The position numbers and the translations under genes were made by a program. This document shows positions 9,659-18,535 of a DNA stretch of 64,000 bases, piece by piece (position 1 is the first letter of the stretch; the number at the start of each line of letters is the position of its first letter). The notes under the pieces are model-generated. The model saw nothing but the letters and a program-made list of their open reading frames with translations, was not told the DNA's origin and did no database searches. Source of the DNA: Fusobacterium sp. (GTDB lineage: Bacteria; Cyanobacteriota; Vampirovibrionia; Gastranaerophilales; Gastranaerophilaceae). The stretch lies in the NCBI GenBank assembly GCA_023662905.1, contig JAMPIJ010000001.1:174854-238853 (forward strand). Direction: 5' to 3'.

Positions 9659-9696
9659 TAACAGTACAACACAATATACATTGTGTTGTACTGTTA
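9659..9696. promoter_or_regulatory. Perfect 17-bp-arm palindrome, putative operator
   Basis: The left arm TAACAGTACAACACAAT and its exact reverse complement are separated by ATAC. There is no T run after it, and it sits in a divergent intergenic region (EF-hand gene on one side, MsbA-like gene on the other), so a binding site is more likely than a terminator. The core matches the palindrome at 59599-59626. Confidence 0.65.
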
Positions 9697-9774
9697 TGCA
9701 AAATTTTACACTCCCTTTACATTTCGCGCAAACACTATATGTTTATGCGATAATAAGATAAAAGGGAGTGTGAA

Positions 9775-11622
9775 ATGATTGATACAACATATAAGTTGAA
9801 AGATACAACATCTAAAAACGCGTTTCGATACAGTTATTTAAGCAAAAAGATTTTTCCGTATCTGAAACCTGTATTGCCTAAAGCTTTATTAAACCTCGGA
9901 ATTGCAATTCCGCTCGGGCTTTTGGATGGTGTCGTTGCGCTTTCGCTTCGCCCTTATTTAGATTATGTTGTAAACGGTAATGCAGAACAAACATGGACTT
10001 TTATGAACCATACTGTCCATATTCAAAGCTGGTTCGCGGCGATAATTCCGTTCGGTATCGTTGCATTTGCGCTTCTTCAAGGTGTTTTGAAATATTTAAG
10101 CAACTATCTCACAGACTGGACTGCGAACAAAATGTCGCTCTCTTTGAAAAAAGATTTGTTCCAAAAACTGACAACAATGGATACGCAATTCTTTGATATA
10201 AATTCTTCAGGTCTGATTCTTTCAAGATTTTTTACAGACCCTGAAACCGCGTCTAAAGATATTATCGAAATCTTCAAGTCTTTTATTATGGCGATTTTCG
10301 GGATCCTTGGACTTGTCGGAGTTCTTCTTTTCAACTCTTGGCAGCTTGCTATTATCGGCGTTTCTGTCATGGGAATCGCGATGACGCCTGTTATATTTAT
10401 CCGTAAGAAAATCAAAAAAGTTTCTAACGCGAATATGGTCGTAATCGGCAATATGACGACGAATTTCAACGAAACAGTCGGCGGAAACAAGATTATGGCG
10501 GCGTATAACCTGCAAAATTTACAAAACGAAAAATTTAAAACACAGACCGATGAACAGTTTAATCTTATAATTTCACTTACAAAACGTGTTGGTTGGATGT
10601 CACCGATTATGTATTTTGTTTGTTCAATCGGTATCGCGCTTGTAATGATGTTCGGAAACCACCTGATTCTTTCAGGGCAATTGACAGCCGGTGCGTTTGC
10701 GTCGTTCGTAACTTCATTACTCTTACTCTACAAACCAACCAAAACTTTAGGCAATACGCTCACAAGACTTCAAAATACATTCGTTGCGATGAGCCGTGTT
10801 TTTGAACTCTTTGACATTGAAAATAAAATTAAATCTCCTGAACATCCGTTGATGTTCCAAGGATTGCGTGAAAAAATTGAGTTTAAAAACGTTAATTTTG
10901 AATACGAAGAGGGCGTGCCTGTATTAAAGAATTTCTCACTAGATGTGAAAAAAGGTGAAACAATTGCGCTTGTCGGCAATTCCGGCGGCGGCAAAAGTAC
11001 GGTTGTGAACCTTATTCCGCGGTTTTATGATGTGAACAGCGGCTCTATTGAGTTTGATGGCTCAAATATTAAGTTTTTCAATCTTAGCGAACTTCGTAAC
11101 AATATCGCGTTTGTTTTTCAGGATAATTTCCTATTCTCAGGTACGTTGCGTGAAAATCTTTTGATGGGTAAACCTGATGCGACGGCGGATGAGATGGAAC
11201 ATGCTGTCAGATTGGCACATCTTGATGAATTTATCGGAACGCTTGAAAATGGACTGGATACAATTGTCGGCGAACGTGGCACAACGTTATCTGGCGGTCA
11301 GCGTCAGCGTGTTGCGATTGCAAGGGCAATTTTGAAAAATTCCCCGATTGTAATTCTGGATGAAGCAACATCTGCGCTCGATAATGAATCTGAGGCGATT
11401 GTTCAAAAGGCGCTTGATAATTTGATGAAAGACAAAACCGTTTTTGTCATTGCGCACAGACTTTCTACAATCAAGAACGCAGATAGAATCGCGGTAATCA
11501 ACGAGGGGCAGCTTGTGGAAGCCGGAACTCACGATGAACTTATGAGAATCGAAAAAGGTCATTACAAACACCTTTACAATATGCAGTTTAAGGGGCAAGA
11601 AAGGGTAAATGTATCCGAATAA
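9775..11622 (+). CDS. msbA: MsbA-like ABC exporter (lipid/lipopolysaccharide type)
   Basis: 615-aa half-transporter: an N-terminal transmembrane domain of about six helices (residues about 30-330) fused to an ABC ATPase. Walker A GNSGGGKST is at about residue 400, the signature LSGGQRQR at about 504, Walker B IVILDEATSALD just after it, and an H-loop in IAHRLSTI. Lipid A-core flippases have this architecture, but drug and peptide exporters share it. dxr overlaps the last 14 nt, so the two are translationally linked. Confidence 0.85.
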   Translation: MIDTTYKLKDTTSKNAFRYSYLSKKIFPYLKPVLPKALLNLGIAIPLGLLDGVVALSLRPYLDYVVNGNAEQTWTFMNHTVHIQSWFAAIIPFGIVAFALLQGVLKYLSNYLTDWTANKMSLSLKKDLFQKLTTMDTQFFDINSSGLILSRFFTDPETASKDIIEIFKSFIMAIFGILGLVGVLLFNSWQLAIIGVSVMGIAMTPVIFIRKKIKKVSNANMVVIGNMTTNFNETVGGNKIMAAYNLQNLQNEKFKTQTDEQFNLIISLTKRVGWMSPIMYFVCSIGIALVMMFGNHLILSGQLTAGAFASFVTSLLLLYKPTKTLGNTLTRLQNTFVAMSRVFELFDIENKIKSPEHPLMFQGLREKIEFKNVNFEYEEGVPVLKNFSLDVKKGETIALVGNSGGGKSTVVNLIPRFYDVNSGSIEFDGSNIKFFNLSELRNNIAFVFQDNFLFSGTLRENLLMGKPDATADEMEHAVRLAHLDEFIGTLENGLDTIVGERGTTLSGGQRQRVAIARAILKNSPIVILDEATSALDNESEAIVQKALDNLMKDKTVFVIAHRLSTIKNADRIAVINEGQLVEAGTHDELMRIEKGHYKHLYNMQFKGQERVNVSE

Positions 11623-12775
11623 TGACGGGAGTTTAGCGAAAATGGTAAGGCGTAAAATTAGTATTATCGGCTCAACCGGTTCAATCGGGCGTCAGGCTTT
11701 GGAGGTTCTGGAACGCCTCGGGGATAAATTTGCAATCACGGCGCTTGCGGGTGGTTCAAACACGGATTTGCTTTTGGAACAGGCTGAAAAATTCCGTCCG
11801 AAATACATTTCGTCTGACAAATATGATGAGCGTTTGGCAAAAATTTCGGGCGTGAAATATTTGCCAGATGGTTTGGAGGAAATTTGTTCTAACAAGGCTG
11901 AAAACGATATTATTCTTATGGCCGTTTCAGGCAAAATCGGCTTGAAACCAACTTTAACCGCTATTGAAAACGGAATTGATATTGCGCTTGCAAACAAAGA
12001 AACCCTTGTTATGGCCGGCGATATAGTAATGAAAAAAGCGCGCGAAAAAGGCGTGAAAATTCTTCCGGTCGATAGCGAACACAGCGCGATTCATCAGTGT
12101 ATAAAAGACCGTTCGCAAGTACGTAAGTTAATTATTACGGCAAGCGGCGGGCCGTTTTTAAAAAAATCCGTTGACGATATGCGAAACGCGACAGTAGAAC
12201 AGGCACTTGCGCACCCGAAATGGAATATGGGTAAGAAAATTACGGTTGATAGCGCCACATTGATGAATAAAGGGCTTGAAATCATCGAAGCGCACCACCT
12301 TTTCAATATGCCTTATGAAGATATTGATGTGATTGTTCACCCGCAAAGTGTTGTGCATTCGGCGATTGAGTACAAGGATGGCAGTGTAATCGCGCAGCTA
12401 GGCGTTCCGAGTATGCATATTCCTATCCAATATGCAATCTCTTATCCAGAACGCTTCGAGGGAATTAAAACAAAAAGTTTTAGTTTCGCGGATATCGCAA
12501 GACTTGATTTTGAAGCGCCGGATTTTGATAAATTCCCGTCATTAAATTACGCCTACGCTGCCGGTAAAAAGGGCGGAAGTGCAACAACATCACTCAATGC
12601 GATTAACGAAGAAGCGGTTTTTGCATTCCTGCGCGGCGAGATAAAGCTTTTTAAAATTTATGATTTAATCGAAAACTTAATGCCAAAATGCACATTTATT
12701 GCAGAGCCTACAATCGACGAAATTTTTGAACTTGACCGCGAAGCGCGCGATTTAACTAAGGCTTCAATTTCTTGA
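11609..12775 (+). CDS. dxr: 1-deoxy-D-xylulose 5-phosphate reductoisomerase
   Basis: Second step of the MEP isoprenoid pathway: NADPH-dependent conversion of DXP to MEP. The NADPH-binding motif GSTGSIGRQALEVL is at about residues 17-30, with LANKET, PVDSEHSA and SGGPF segments and the metal/substrate residues of the family. 388 aa. The ATG at 11609 lies inside msbA; an alternative ATG at 11642 has GGGAG ten bases upstream and gives a more typical short N-terminus. The 3' end overlaps the convergent gene by 20 nt. Confidence 0.95.
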   Translation: MYPNNDGSLAKMVRRKISIIGSTGSIGRQALEVLERLGDKFAITALAGGSNTDLLLEQAEKFRPKYISSDKYDERLAKISGVKYLPDGLEEICSNKAENDIILMAVSGKIGLKPTLTAIENGIDIALANKETLVMAGDIVMKKAREKGVKILPVDSEHSAIHQCIKDRSQVRKLIITASGGPFLKKSVDDMRNATVEQALAHPKWNMGKKITVDSATLMNKGLEIIEAHHLFNMPYEDIDVIVHPQSVVHSAIEYKDGSVIAQLGVPSMHIPIQYAISYPERFEGIKTKSFSFADIARLDFEAPDFDKFPSLNYAYAAGKKGGSATTSLNAINEEAVFAFLRGEIKLFKIYDLIENLMPKCTFIAEPTIDEIFELDREARDLTKASIS

Positions 12776-14294
12776 TTTTACGTTTTTTATGTTGAAGTCC
12801 GGCATTTGTTTCACGGTCAGCTGCGATATTTTCTTGACTTTGCTCGAGTTTAGCAGTTTTTGATTCAAGCTTTTGTTCCGTGAAAGTTTTTTCTTCCTGA
12901 GCGTCAAGAAATTCTTCTTTTATTGTTCGTTTTTGTTTTTTTAGTTGCCGTAATTGTGCTTCAATCTCGTCAATTTGTGCATCAATGTCTGCTAGTTGAT
13001 TGTTCGCAGTATTAAATCTTTCTTCATCACGGGCAAGTTTTGCTTTTGTTATTTCTAAACTTTGTGAAGCTTTTTCCTGTCTGAATTTTAAGTAATTCCC
13101 GATTTTTGGACGGATGAGAGCGCTGGATTCTCCAAGAACATTTTGTTTCATATCCATTGGATAATCGTCATAACCTACGAGTTTGCCGTGCTTGATGAAT
13201 GTCATTATTTTGTTAAGCTGTTTTTGTAAGTTTTCCATCATCTCAGGGTGGAAGCGTAAAAAGAATGGGTAAGGTAGGTTGGCACGTTCTTTATTACATT
13301 TTTGACAAAGAATTATGATGTTTCCCTGTTCATCGGTTCCATTTTTACTTCTTGCTTTAAAATGTTCGTAGGTAGCCTGCATTCTTTGGGTAAAATACGT
13401 TACAATGTCTTTGTCACTCAAATGTTGTTCAACGTGTTGTGTTATGAATTGATCAGGTGTAAGCCCTGATATAGGAAATTCGTTAACAATTTTGAGTATT
13501 GATTTTTTGCGGATTTTACTTTCACTATTTTTTGCAAAGGTTTCGTACAGGTCATTGATTAGTTCTTTTTTTATATGAGGCTGAAAATATTTGTTATTTA
13601 ATATTGTTATTACTTTTGTGTTTGTTTGCTGTAATGCTTTTTTGTCTTTAGGCGTAAAGTTTTCACCGAATTCTCTTAAGCGTTTGAAAACTTCTATTCG
13701 TTCAAGTTGCGCTTCTTTTTGGTGTGTTTCGTGAACTTGTTTGTGATATTCGGCGACCTCTGGCAGGTTAAAGATTTCTGAAAAAGTTTTTTTAGGATAC
13801 TTTAGCGCGTAAAAATCCATGACTTTGAGAATTTCAGCATCTTCTTTGTTGAAGAAGTTACGATATTTATCAAATTTTTGCATTACGCGCGGCGCTTTTA
13901 CCGTGATTCCGTCAGAAATTAGCGCAATCATATTTATGTCAATATGACTGTGTGGAGAAAGTGTTTTGATTTTTACACAGTTTTCCGGCATTGATATGAG
14001 ATTTCTAAGTGTTTGTTTAGGTGCAATTTCCGAGAGCGATTGTAAAAAAGAAAAGGCTTCTGTGTCTTTGTATTTTCCCATCGCACTATTTTCAAGCGCG
14101 CGTTTTGAACCCGCTTGAAATCCGCGGATAAAAGTTTTTACTTCATCACTTGTGAATGTGTCCATTCCACAGCAACCGCATTTCATATTTGGAATATCTC
14201 TGATATCCGTAAAAACTCTACGGGGTAAAAATATCCCGAAATTTAAGTTTTTGTAGTTGTTCGGTTGTCCTGCGACAGGGGTAATAAATAACAT
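12756..14294 (-). CDS. Hypothetical protein with two cysteine clusters and C-terminal coiled coil
   Basis: 512 aa, not assigned to a named family. The N-terminus has an NFG-type motif (NLNFGIFLP) like other hypothetical proteins in this window. Two cysteine clusters, MKCGCCG (about residue 37) and CQKCNKE (about residue 328), could form a zinc-binding pair. The C-terminal 110 residues are a strongly predicted coiled coil (ADIDAQIDEIEAQLRQLKKQ), ending in a Lys-rich tail. There is no signal peptide. Its 3' end overlaps dxr by 20 nt. Confidence 0.6.
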   Translation of the reverse strand: MLFITPVAGQPNNYKNLNFGIFLPRRVFTDIRDIPNMKCGCCGMDTFTSDEVKTFIRGFQAGSKRALENSAMGKYKDTEAFSFLQSLSEIAPKQTLRNLISMPENCVKIKTLSPHSHIDINMIALISDGITVKAPRVMQKFDKYRNFFNKEDAEILKVMDFYALKYPKKTFSEIFNLPEVAEYHKQVHETHQKEAQLERIEVFKRLREFGENFTPKDKKALQQTNTKVITILNNKYFQPHIKKELINDLYETFAKNSESKIRKKSILKIVNEFPISGLTPDQFITQHVEQHLSDKDIVTYFTQRMQATYEHFKARSKNGTDEQGNIIILCQKCNKERANLPYPFFLRFHPEMMENLQKQLNKIMTFIKHGKLVGYDDYPMDMKQNVLGESSALIRPKIGNYLKFRQEKASQSLEITKAKLARDEERFNTANNQLADIDAQIDEIEAQLRQLKKQKRTIKEEFLDAQEEKTFTEQKLESKTAKLEQSQENIAADRETNAGLQHKKRKIKKLKP

Positions 14295-14378
14295 AGAATA
14301 AGCATAATACTAAAATAAAAATTTTTATATAAAACGTAAATTATTGTTAATAAACTTATTCCTTTAATAAACTTTTGC

Positions 14379-14455
14379 CTACGTTGTATAGAATTTCCAG
14401 CTTGCGGTTTCGATAGCGGCAATGTTCTCACCGGTTTCTATTCTACTTAATATTC
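14379..14455 (-). pseudogene. Decayed XRE-type helix-turn-helix fragment
   Basis: On the - strand one frame reads LSRIETGENIAAIET before stopping. This matches the recognition-helix region of XRE regulators (S-x-IE-x-GE-x). It has no start and no second half. It lies just past the 14461 small gene, so this may be debris of tandem regulator genes. Confidence 0.35.
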
Positions 14456-14460
14456 GCTAG

Positions 14461-14655
14461 CTAATATCTATGTTTTTTTATTTTTGAAAAATTTAATAAC
14501 AAACCTAAATCAACTTTAAGATATTTATGTATTTTGTATATTTGGTCAAATCGTAAGTCAAGTCTTGCGCGTTCTATGATTGTCACATACCGTGTTCGTT
14601 TTTGTAGCAGAATTGCCAATTCTTTAAGATATCGTTTTTTTAGATTTTTGTGCAT
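14461..14655 (-). CDS. Small XRE-like helix-turn-helix protein, possibly degenerate
   Basis: 64 aa. The pattern ELAILLQKRTRYVTIIERAR, then DQIYKIHKYLKVDLGLLL, follows the XRE DNA-binding fold (second to fifth helices), but the first helix is short and the usual small residues in the turn are changed. Upstream is GAGGTTATT. It may be an intact small regulator or a remnant, given the second HTH fragment next to it. Confidence 0.45.
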   Translation of the reverse strand: MHKNLKKRYLKELAILLQKRTRYVTIIERARLDLRFDQIYKIHKYLKVDLGLLLNFSKIKKHRY

Positions 14656-14767
14656 TATTAATAACCTCTTTCAATTCATCTTATAGTAGTTTGAGTAAAA
14701 AAAGAATGTGAGGTTATTTCTAAAATAATGTTTTTTATACATATAACTGCTAGTATAATTTTATTTG

Positions 14768-14794
14768 ATAAAAGCCCTCAAACGAGGGCTTTTT
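14768..14794 (-). terminator. Intrinsic terminator of der
   Basis: AAAAGCCCTC and GAGGGCTTTT form a stem with a short AAAC loop, placed just after the der stop and followed by an A/T run on both sides. Confidence 0.8.
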
Positions 14795-14797
14795 GTT

Positions 14798-16126
14798 TTA
14801 TTTCTTTTCGCTGCGTTCGCGTACTGAAATCCAGACCGGAGTTCCGAAGAAGCCGAAAGCTTCGCGAAGTTTGTTTTCTAAATAGCGTTTGTAGTGGTCT
14901 TTCAGTAAATCCGCATTATTCGCAAAGATTACGATATGCGGCGGCTGAACCCCAACCTGCGTCGTGTAAAGGACTTTCAAACGTTTGCCTTTTACCGTTT
15001 GCGGCGGGTTGAGCGCGTATGCTTCTTTGATAACTTTATTCAACAAGCCCGTTGAAATACGTTTGGTTGCCTGTTCGTAAACAGCTTTTGCCTGTTCAAA
15101 GATTTGTGGCAATCTCTGGCGTGTAACAGCGCTGATAAAGATTTTCGGCGCGAATTCCAAGAACGGGATTTCGTTTGTTAAATATTTTGTAAACTGGTTG
15201 ATTGTGTTTGATTTTTTGTCTTCAATCAAATCCCATTTGTTAATCGCTATGATTAAGCCTTTTCCGGCTTCGGTGATGATGGAAGAAATTTTCTTGTCCT
15301 GATCAGAAATTCCCTCTTTTGCATCGATTACAAGAAGTGCAACATCGCATTCTTTGATTGATTTGATTGCGCGTTCAACCGCGAATTTTTCGACACCATA
15401 ATCAACTTTAGCTTTTTTTCTGATTCCGGCCGTGTCGATAATGACAAATTCCTGTCCTTGATAAGTGATTTCACTGTCGATACTGTCACGGGTTGTGCCT
15501 GAAACATCAGAAACAATAACGCGTTTTTCGTTCAAAAGGGCGTTTACGATAGAAGATTTACCGGCGTTAGGGCGGCCAACAATTGCAATTTTAATTGTTT
15601 TGTCGTCTTCGTTAAGCAAGCCTTTTTCAAAATCTTCTGTCACAAGGTCTAAAATATCGCCGACCCCTCCGCTTCCATGAAGCGCTGAAATCGCAATCGG
15701 CTCGCCGATAGCAAGACCGTAAAAATCTGTTGTCATTATTAATGATGCAGGGTTATCAATTTTGTTTACTGCAAGGAAAACCGGTTTTCCAGATTGGCGC
15801 AAAATGTTTGCGATGTCGTAATCTACAGGGTTTACGCCCTCTTTGCCGTCGACAAGGAAGATGATTTTGTCAGCTTCGTTGCAGGCGATTTTCGCTTGGT
15901 CAAAAATAGACACCATAATTTCATCTTCATCCCCTGGGATAATCCCGCCGGTGTCGATTACTGTAAAAAGTTTATCTTGCCATTCAACATCAAAATATAT
16001 TCTATCACGTGTGACGCCCGGTTGGTCGTCTACTATTGAGTTTCTGGCACCAACAAGTCTGTTGACAAATGTAGATTTGCCAACGTTTGGTCTGCCAACT
16101 ATTGCTACTATCGGTTTTCTTTCCAT
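14798..16126 (-). CDS. der: GTPase Der (EngA), tandem G domains
   Basis: Double-GTPase needed for 50S ribosome assembly. 442 aa, normal length. The first G domain has GRPNVGKSTFVN (about residues 10-21), DTGG and NKID. The second has GRPNAGKSSIVN (about residue 182), DTAG and NKWD. The C-terminal KH-like domain includes VGVQPPHIVIFANN. Confidence 0.97.
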   Translation of the reverse strand: MERKPIVAIVGRPNVGKSTFVNRLVGARNSIVDDQPGVTRDRIYFDVEWQDKLFTVIDTGGIIPGDEDEIMVSIFDQAKIACNEADKIIFLVDGKEGVNPVDYDIANILRQSGKPVFLAVNKIDNPASLIMTTDFYGLAIGEPIAISALHGSGGVGDILDLVTEDFEKGLLNEDDKTIKIAIVGRPNAGKSSIVNALLNEKRVIVSDVSGTTRDSIDSEITYQGQEFVIIDTAGIRKKAKVDYGVEKFAVERAIKSIKECDVALLVIDAKEGISDQDKKISSIITEAGKGLIIAINKWDLIEDKKSNTINQFTKYLTNEIPFLEFAPKIFISAVTRQRLPQIFEQAKAVYEQATKRISTGLLNKVIKEAYALNPPQTVKGKRLKVLYTTQVGVQPPHIVIFANNADLLKDHYKRYLENKLREAFGFFGTPVWISVRERSEKK

Positions 16127-16283
16127 AGGTTTAATTCTAACACGAACATGCCAAACAACAAATTTTTTATAACTTTTGTTTAATCTTTCTACAACTTTAG
16201 TATGAACTTTTGTAAAAATTGCTAAAGTTTTTTTTATTCGTGCCGATAGCTAGAGTATAGAACATGTTAGAAGGATGTAGAGA

Positions 16284-17546
16284 ATGAAAAATAAAGAAAA
16301 CGGAGTTTCACTTTTTTCACAGTCAGAGTTTTTGATTGATGATAATCCGATGGAAGAACTTTTTGCATTAAATTTAGGAGATTTTCTCTCTGAGCATTTA
16401 ATCTCTTCTGATCTGGTTGAAAAAATTGGCTCTCATGATAAAAATAAACGTTCAAGATTGATTGAACAGATTAAAGAATTGACTTCAATCTACTCTTCTA
16501 ATAAAACTTTATCGCTTCTCAGTATTGCGTCAAAAGAGGAAGAAAACGCGATTTATGATTCAATCGCTGCATCTATTGCGCAAATGCTCGAGATTAAAGC
16601 GTGCAAAATTTATCTTTCTAAAGAGTTCGCGAAATTTAACTCTAACAGAAAATATTTAACAGTCGGCAAATACGGAAGATTTACGGTTGAAAAAGATATG
16701 GTCAAAGATGTTTTTGCTAACGGAAAAATTGCAAAATGTAAAAGTTCAGTATTTGTTCCGATGAAAAATAATCTTCAAAATATCGGTGTAATTCTTCTTG
16801 CAAACGATAAACCGGTCGCGAAAGAATATGTTGCGCTTACAGAAACAATCGCAAGACTTTTTGCAACTTCAATGGCTTTGCAGGCTGAAATGGATCATTC
16901 AGAAGCTTTGATTGCCGATGAATTTTCATCAGAACGTGAACTTCAAAATGTTCGTGGCGAACTTACAGCTTTAATCGGTGACCTTTGTGACTATCAACAA
17001 GAATTTGTCGAACGTCTTGCAGCTGCAGTTGATATGAAAGGCCAGTATAAAGTTGCGCATTCACAAAATACTGCAGAACTCGCAAGACTTATCTGTCGTC
17101 AATTGAAATTAAACGAAAAAACAACCGATTTGATTTACTATGCAGGTCTATTGCAAAACATTGGTAAAATCGCGGTTTCTGAAAAATTATTTAACACAAA
17201 AGGCAAACTTAGCGCAAAAGAATTAAAGAAAATACAAACACATTCTAATGTAGGGGTTCATTTCTTGATGAACATCAACTTCCTCTCAGAAGTTGTTCCT
17301 TACATTACATATAGAACAGAACGTGTTGACGGTTCTGGTGAACCAGAGGGCTTGAAAGGCCAGTCAATTCCGTTGGGTTCAAGAATTATCGCAGCGGCAG
17401 ACGCATTCAGCGCGCTGACTTCCGATAGACCGTTTAGAAAAGCAATGGCGGTCGATAAAGCGCTTTCAATTATGAAAGAAGAAGTCGGCAAAAAATGGGA
17501 TGTCGTTGTTGTAAACGCTCTTGCCGAGTCAGTTAAAGCAGGTTAA
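16284..17546 (+). CDS. GAF domain plus degenerate HD-GYP domain protein
   Basis: 420 aa. Residues about 85-200 look like a GAF sensor (AASIAQMLEIKACKIYLS, SSVFVPMKNNLQNIGVILLA). Residues about 250-410 are an HD-GYP fold (HSQNTAELARLI, GSRIIAAADAFSALTSDRPFRKA). The metal site is broken: the HD pair is QN (LLQNIGKIAV), the following HH pair is YR (YRTERVDGSG), and GYP is GEP. It is therefore unlikely to hydrolyse cyclic-di-GMP; binding of the nucleotide or a partner protein is possible. It ends 10 nt before a strong terminator and appears monocistronic. Confidence 0.82.
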   Translation: MKNKENGVSLFSQSEFLIDDNPMEELFALNLGDFLSEHLISSDLVEKIGSHDKNKRSRLIEQIKELTSIYSSNKTLSLLSIASKEEENAIYDSIAASIAQMLEIKACKIYLSKEFAKFNSNRKYLTVGKYGRFTVEKDMVKDVFANGKIAKCKSSVFVPMKNNLQNIGVILLANDKPVAKEYVALTETIARLFATSMALQAEMDHSEALIADEFSSERELQNVRGELTALIGDLCDYQQEFVERLAAAVDMKGQYKVAHSQNTAELARLICRQLKLNEKTTDLIYYAGLLQNIGKIAVSEKLFNTKGKLSAKELKKIQTHSNVGVHFLMNINFLSEVVPYITYRTERVDGSGEPEGLKGQSIPLGSRIIAAADAFSALTSDRPFRKAMAVDKALSIMKEEVGKKWDVVVVNALAESVKAG

Positions 17547-17555
17547 TGGTGAAAA

Positions 17556-17584
17556 TGAAAAGCCTCCGTTTTCGGAGGCTTTTT
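17556..17584 (+). terminator. Intrinsic terminator after HD-GYP-like gene
   Basis: AAAAGCCTCCG and CGGAGGCTTTTT form a stem around a TTTT loop, ending in a T run. Confidence 0.88.
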
Positions 17585-17608
17585 GGTATTATTATAATTG
17601 GCTCCTGA

Positions 17609-17647
17609 CAAATTTCAAGCAATTGTATTCAACAATTGCGAAATTTG
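17609..17647. repeat. Inverted repeat, A/T-rich hairpin
   Basis: CAAATTTC..GCAATTG pairs with CAATTGC.GAAATTTG, with a two-base bulge and a 7-nt loop. It lies in the gap between two convergent genes. There is no T run and the purpose is unknown. The following 65 bases are GC-rich and hold nothing else I can support. Confidence 0.5.
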
Positions 17648-17712
17648 AAACGTCGCTGTCGTAATGTTGCCCTGCTCGCCACGCTCACGCGTGCCGACAC
17701 CGGCAACACCGG

Positions 17713-18333
17713 CTAACGCACACTGAGTAAGAATCCGCCTTGTTCAGCGTTCTGAAGTTCGCCGTTTTCAAGTTTTGCGCGGATATTTTTGATGTATTTG
17801 TAAACATAATCTTTTGGCAATTCCAATAAAGTTGCCAGATCTTTAGCGTAAACAATTTTGTTTTTATTTTCGAAGAAGTAGTTGAAAACTCTTTGTTCAC
17901 GGTCTGTAAGCGCTTTTTTGAATACTATATTTACCTGCGCTCTTAAATCAGTTTCTGGAGTTTCAACTTTTGTTTCTTTTTTAGCAACCGCTTTTTTAGC
18001 CGCAGGCTTTTTAGGTGCGACCGGTTTTTCTTCAACAACGGTTTCTTCGAGTGCTTTTTCTATATTTTTCATTGAGAACGGTGTGAATGAAATCTCTTTT
18101 TCTCTGTTCATTGCGCGTTCTGCGATAGCGTTAAGTTTTTCGCCTTTGACCTGAATTTGTGAATCAATATTTGAAATAACAGGTTGTCCTTTTAATACGA
18201 TATCTGCTAAGTCGTGGCTCGGTTTTGTTTCTTCAACTTTTTTACCTAATCTTGCAGCAAATTCTTCTAAAGTAATCTTTTCTAATGAGCTTCTCCATTG
18301 TTTAATCTCTTCTTTGCTCAAATATTCCGACAT
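17713..18333 (-). CDS. Putative DNA-binding protein with C-terminal winged helix
   Basis: 206 aa from the ATG at 18333, chosen because AAGGAG lies six bases upstream. An upstream in-frame extension to 18396 adds a Cys-rich N-terminus without a ribosome site. The middle is an Ala/Lys/Pro-rich linker (VAPKKPAAKKAVAKKE). The last 70 residues (LTDREQRVFNYFFENKNKIV, AKDLATLLELPKDYVYKYIK) fit a winged helix-turn-helix like response-regulator output domains, but no receiver domain is present. Function unknown. Confidence 0.6.
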   Translation of the reverse strand: MSEYLSKEEIKQWRSSLEKITLEEFAARLGKKVEETKPSHDLADIVLKGQPVISNIDSQIQVKGEKLNAIAERAMNREKEISFTPFSMKNIEKALEETVVEEKPVAPKKPAAKKAVAKKETKVETPETDLRAQVNIVFKKALTDREQRVFNYFFENKNKIVYAKDLATLLELPKDYVYKYIKNIRAKLENGELQNAEQGGFLLSVR

Positions 18334-18484
18334 TGACATCTCCTTCAATAACTTACCACAATTATAATCTAGCATAAAGCATGCCAAAAAAAACAAAATG
18401 TTTCATAACGTAAATTTTTATTTTTTTATGTAAAGATTGCCCGCGGTCAAGCGGGTTTCTTAATTGCGCCCCGTGCTATCGGTC

Positions 18485-18513
18485 TTGACTAATTTAGAAA
18501 CATGCTACATAAT
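18485..18513 (+). promoter_or_regulatory. Pilin-family promoter (18.5 kb locus)
   Basis: TTGACT, a 17-nt spacer and CATAAT. The spacer contains GAAACATG, the element conserved in this promoter family. GAAAGGAAGG lies between the -10 and the ATG at 18536. Confidence 0.75.
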
Positions 18514-18535
18514 AAATGTGAAAGGAAGGATTAAT

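Noticed and set aside
9659-9696. The long palindrome as a rho-independent terminator
   Set aside because: No T run follows on either strand, no gene ends there, and its arms recur in front of another EF-hand operon.
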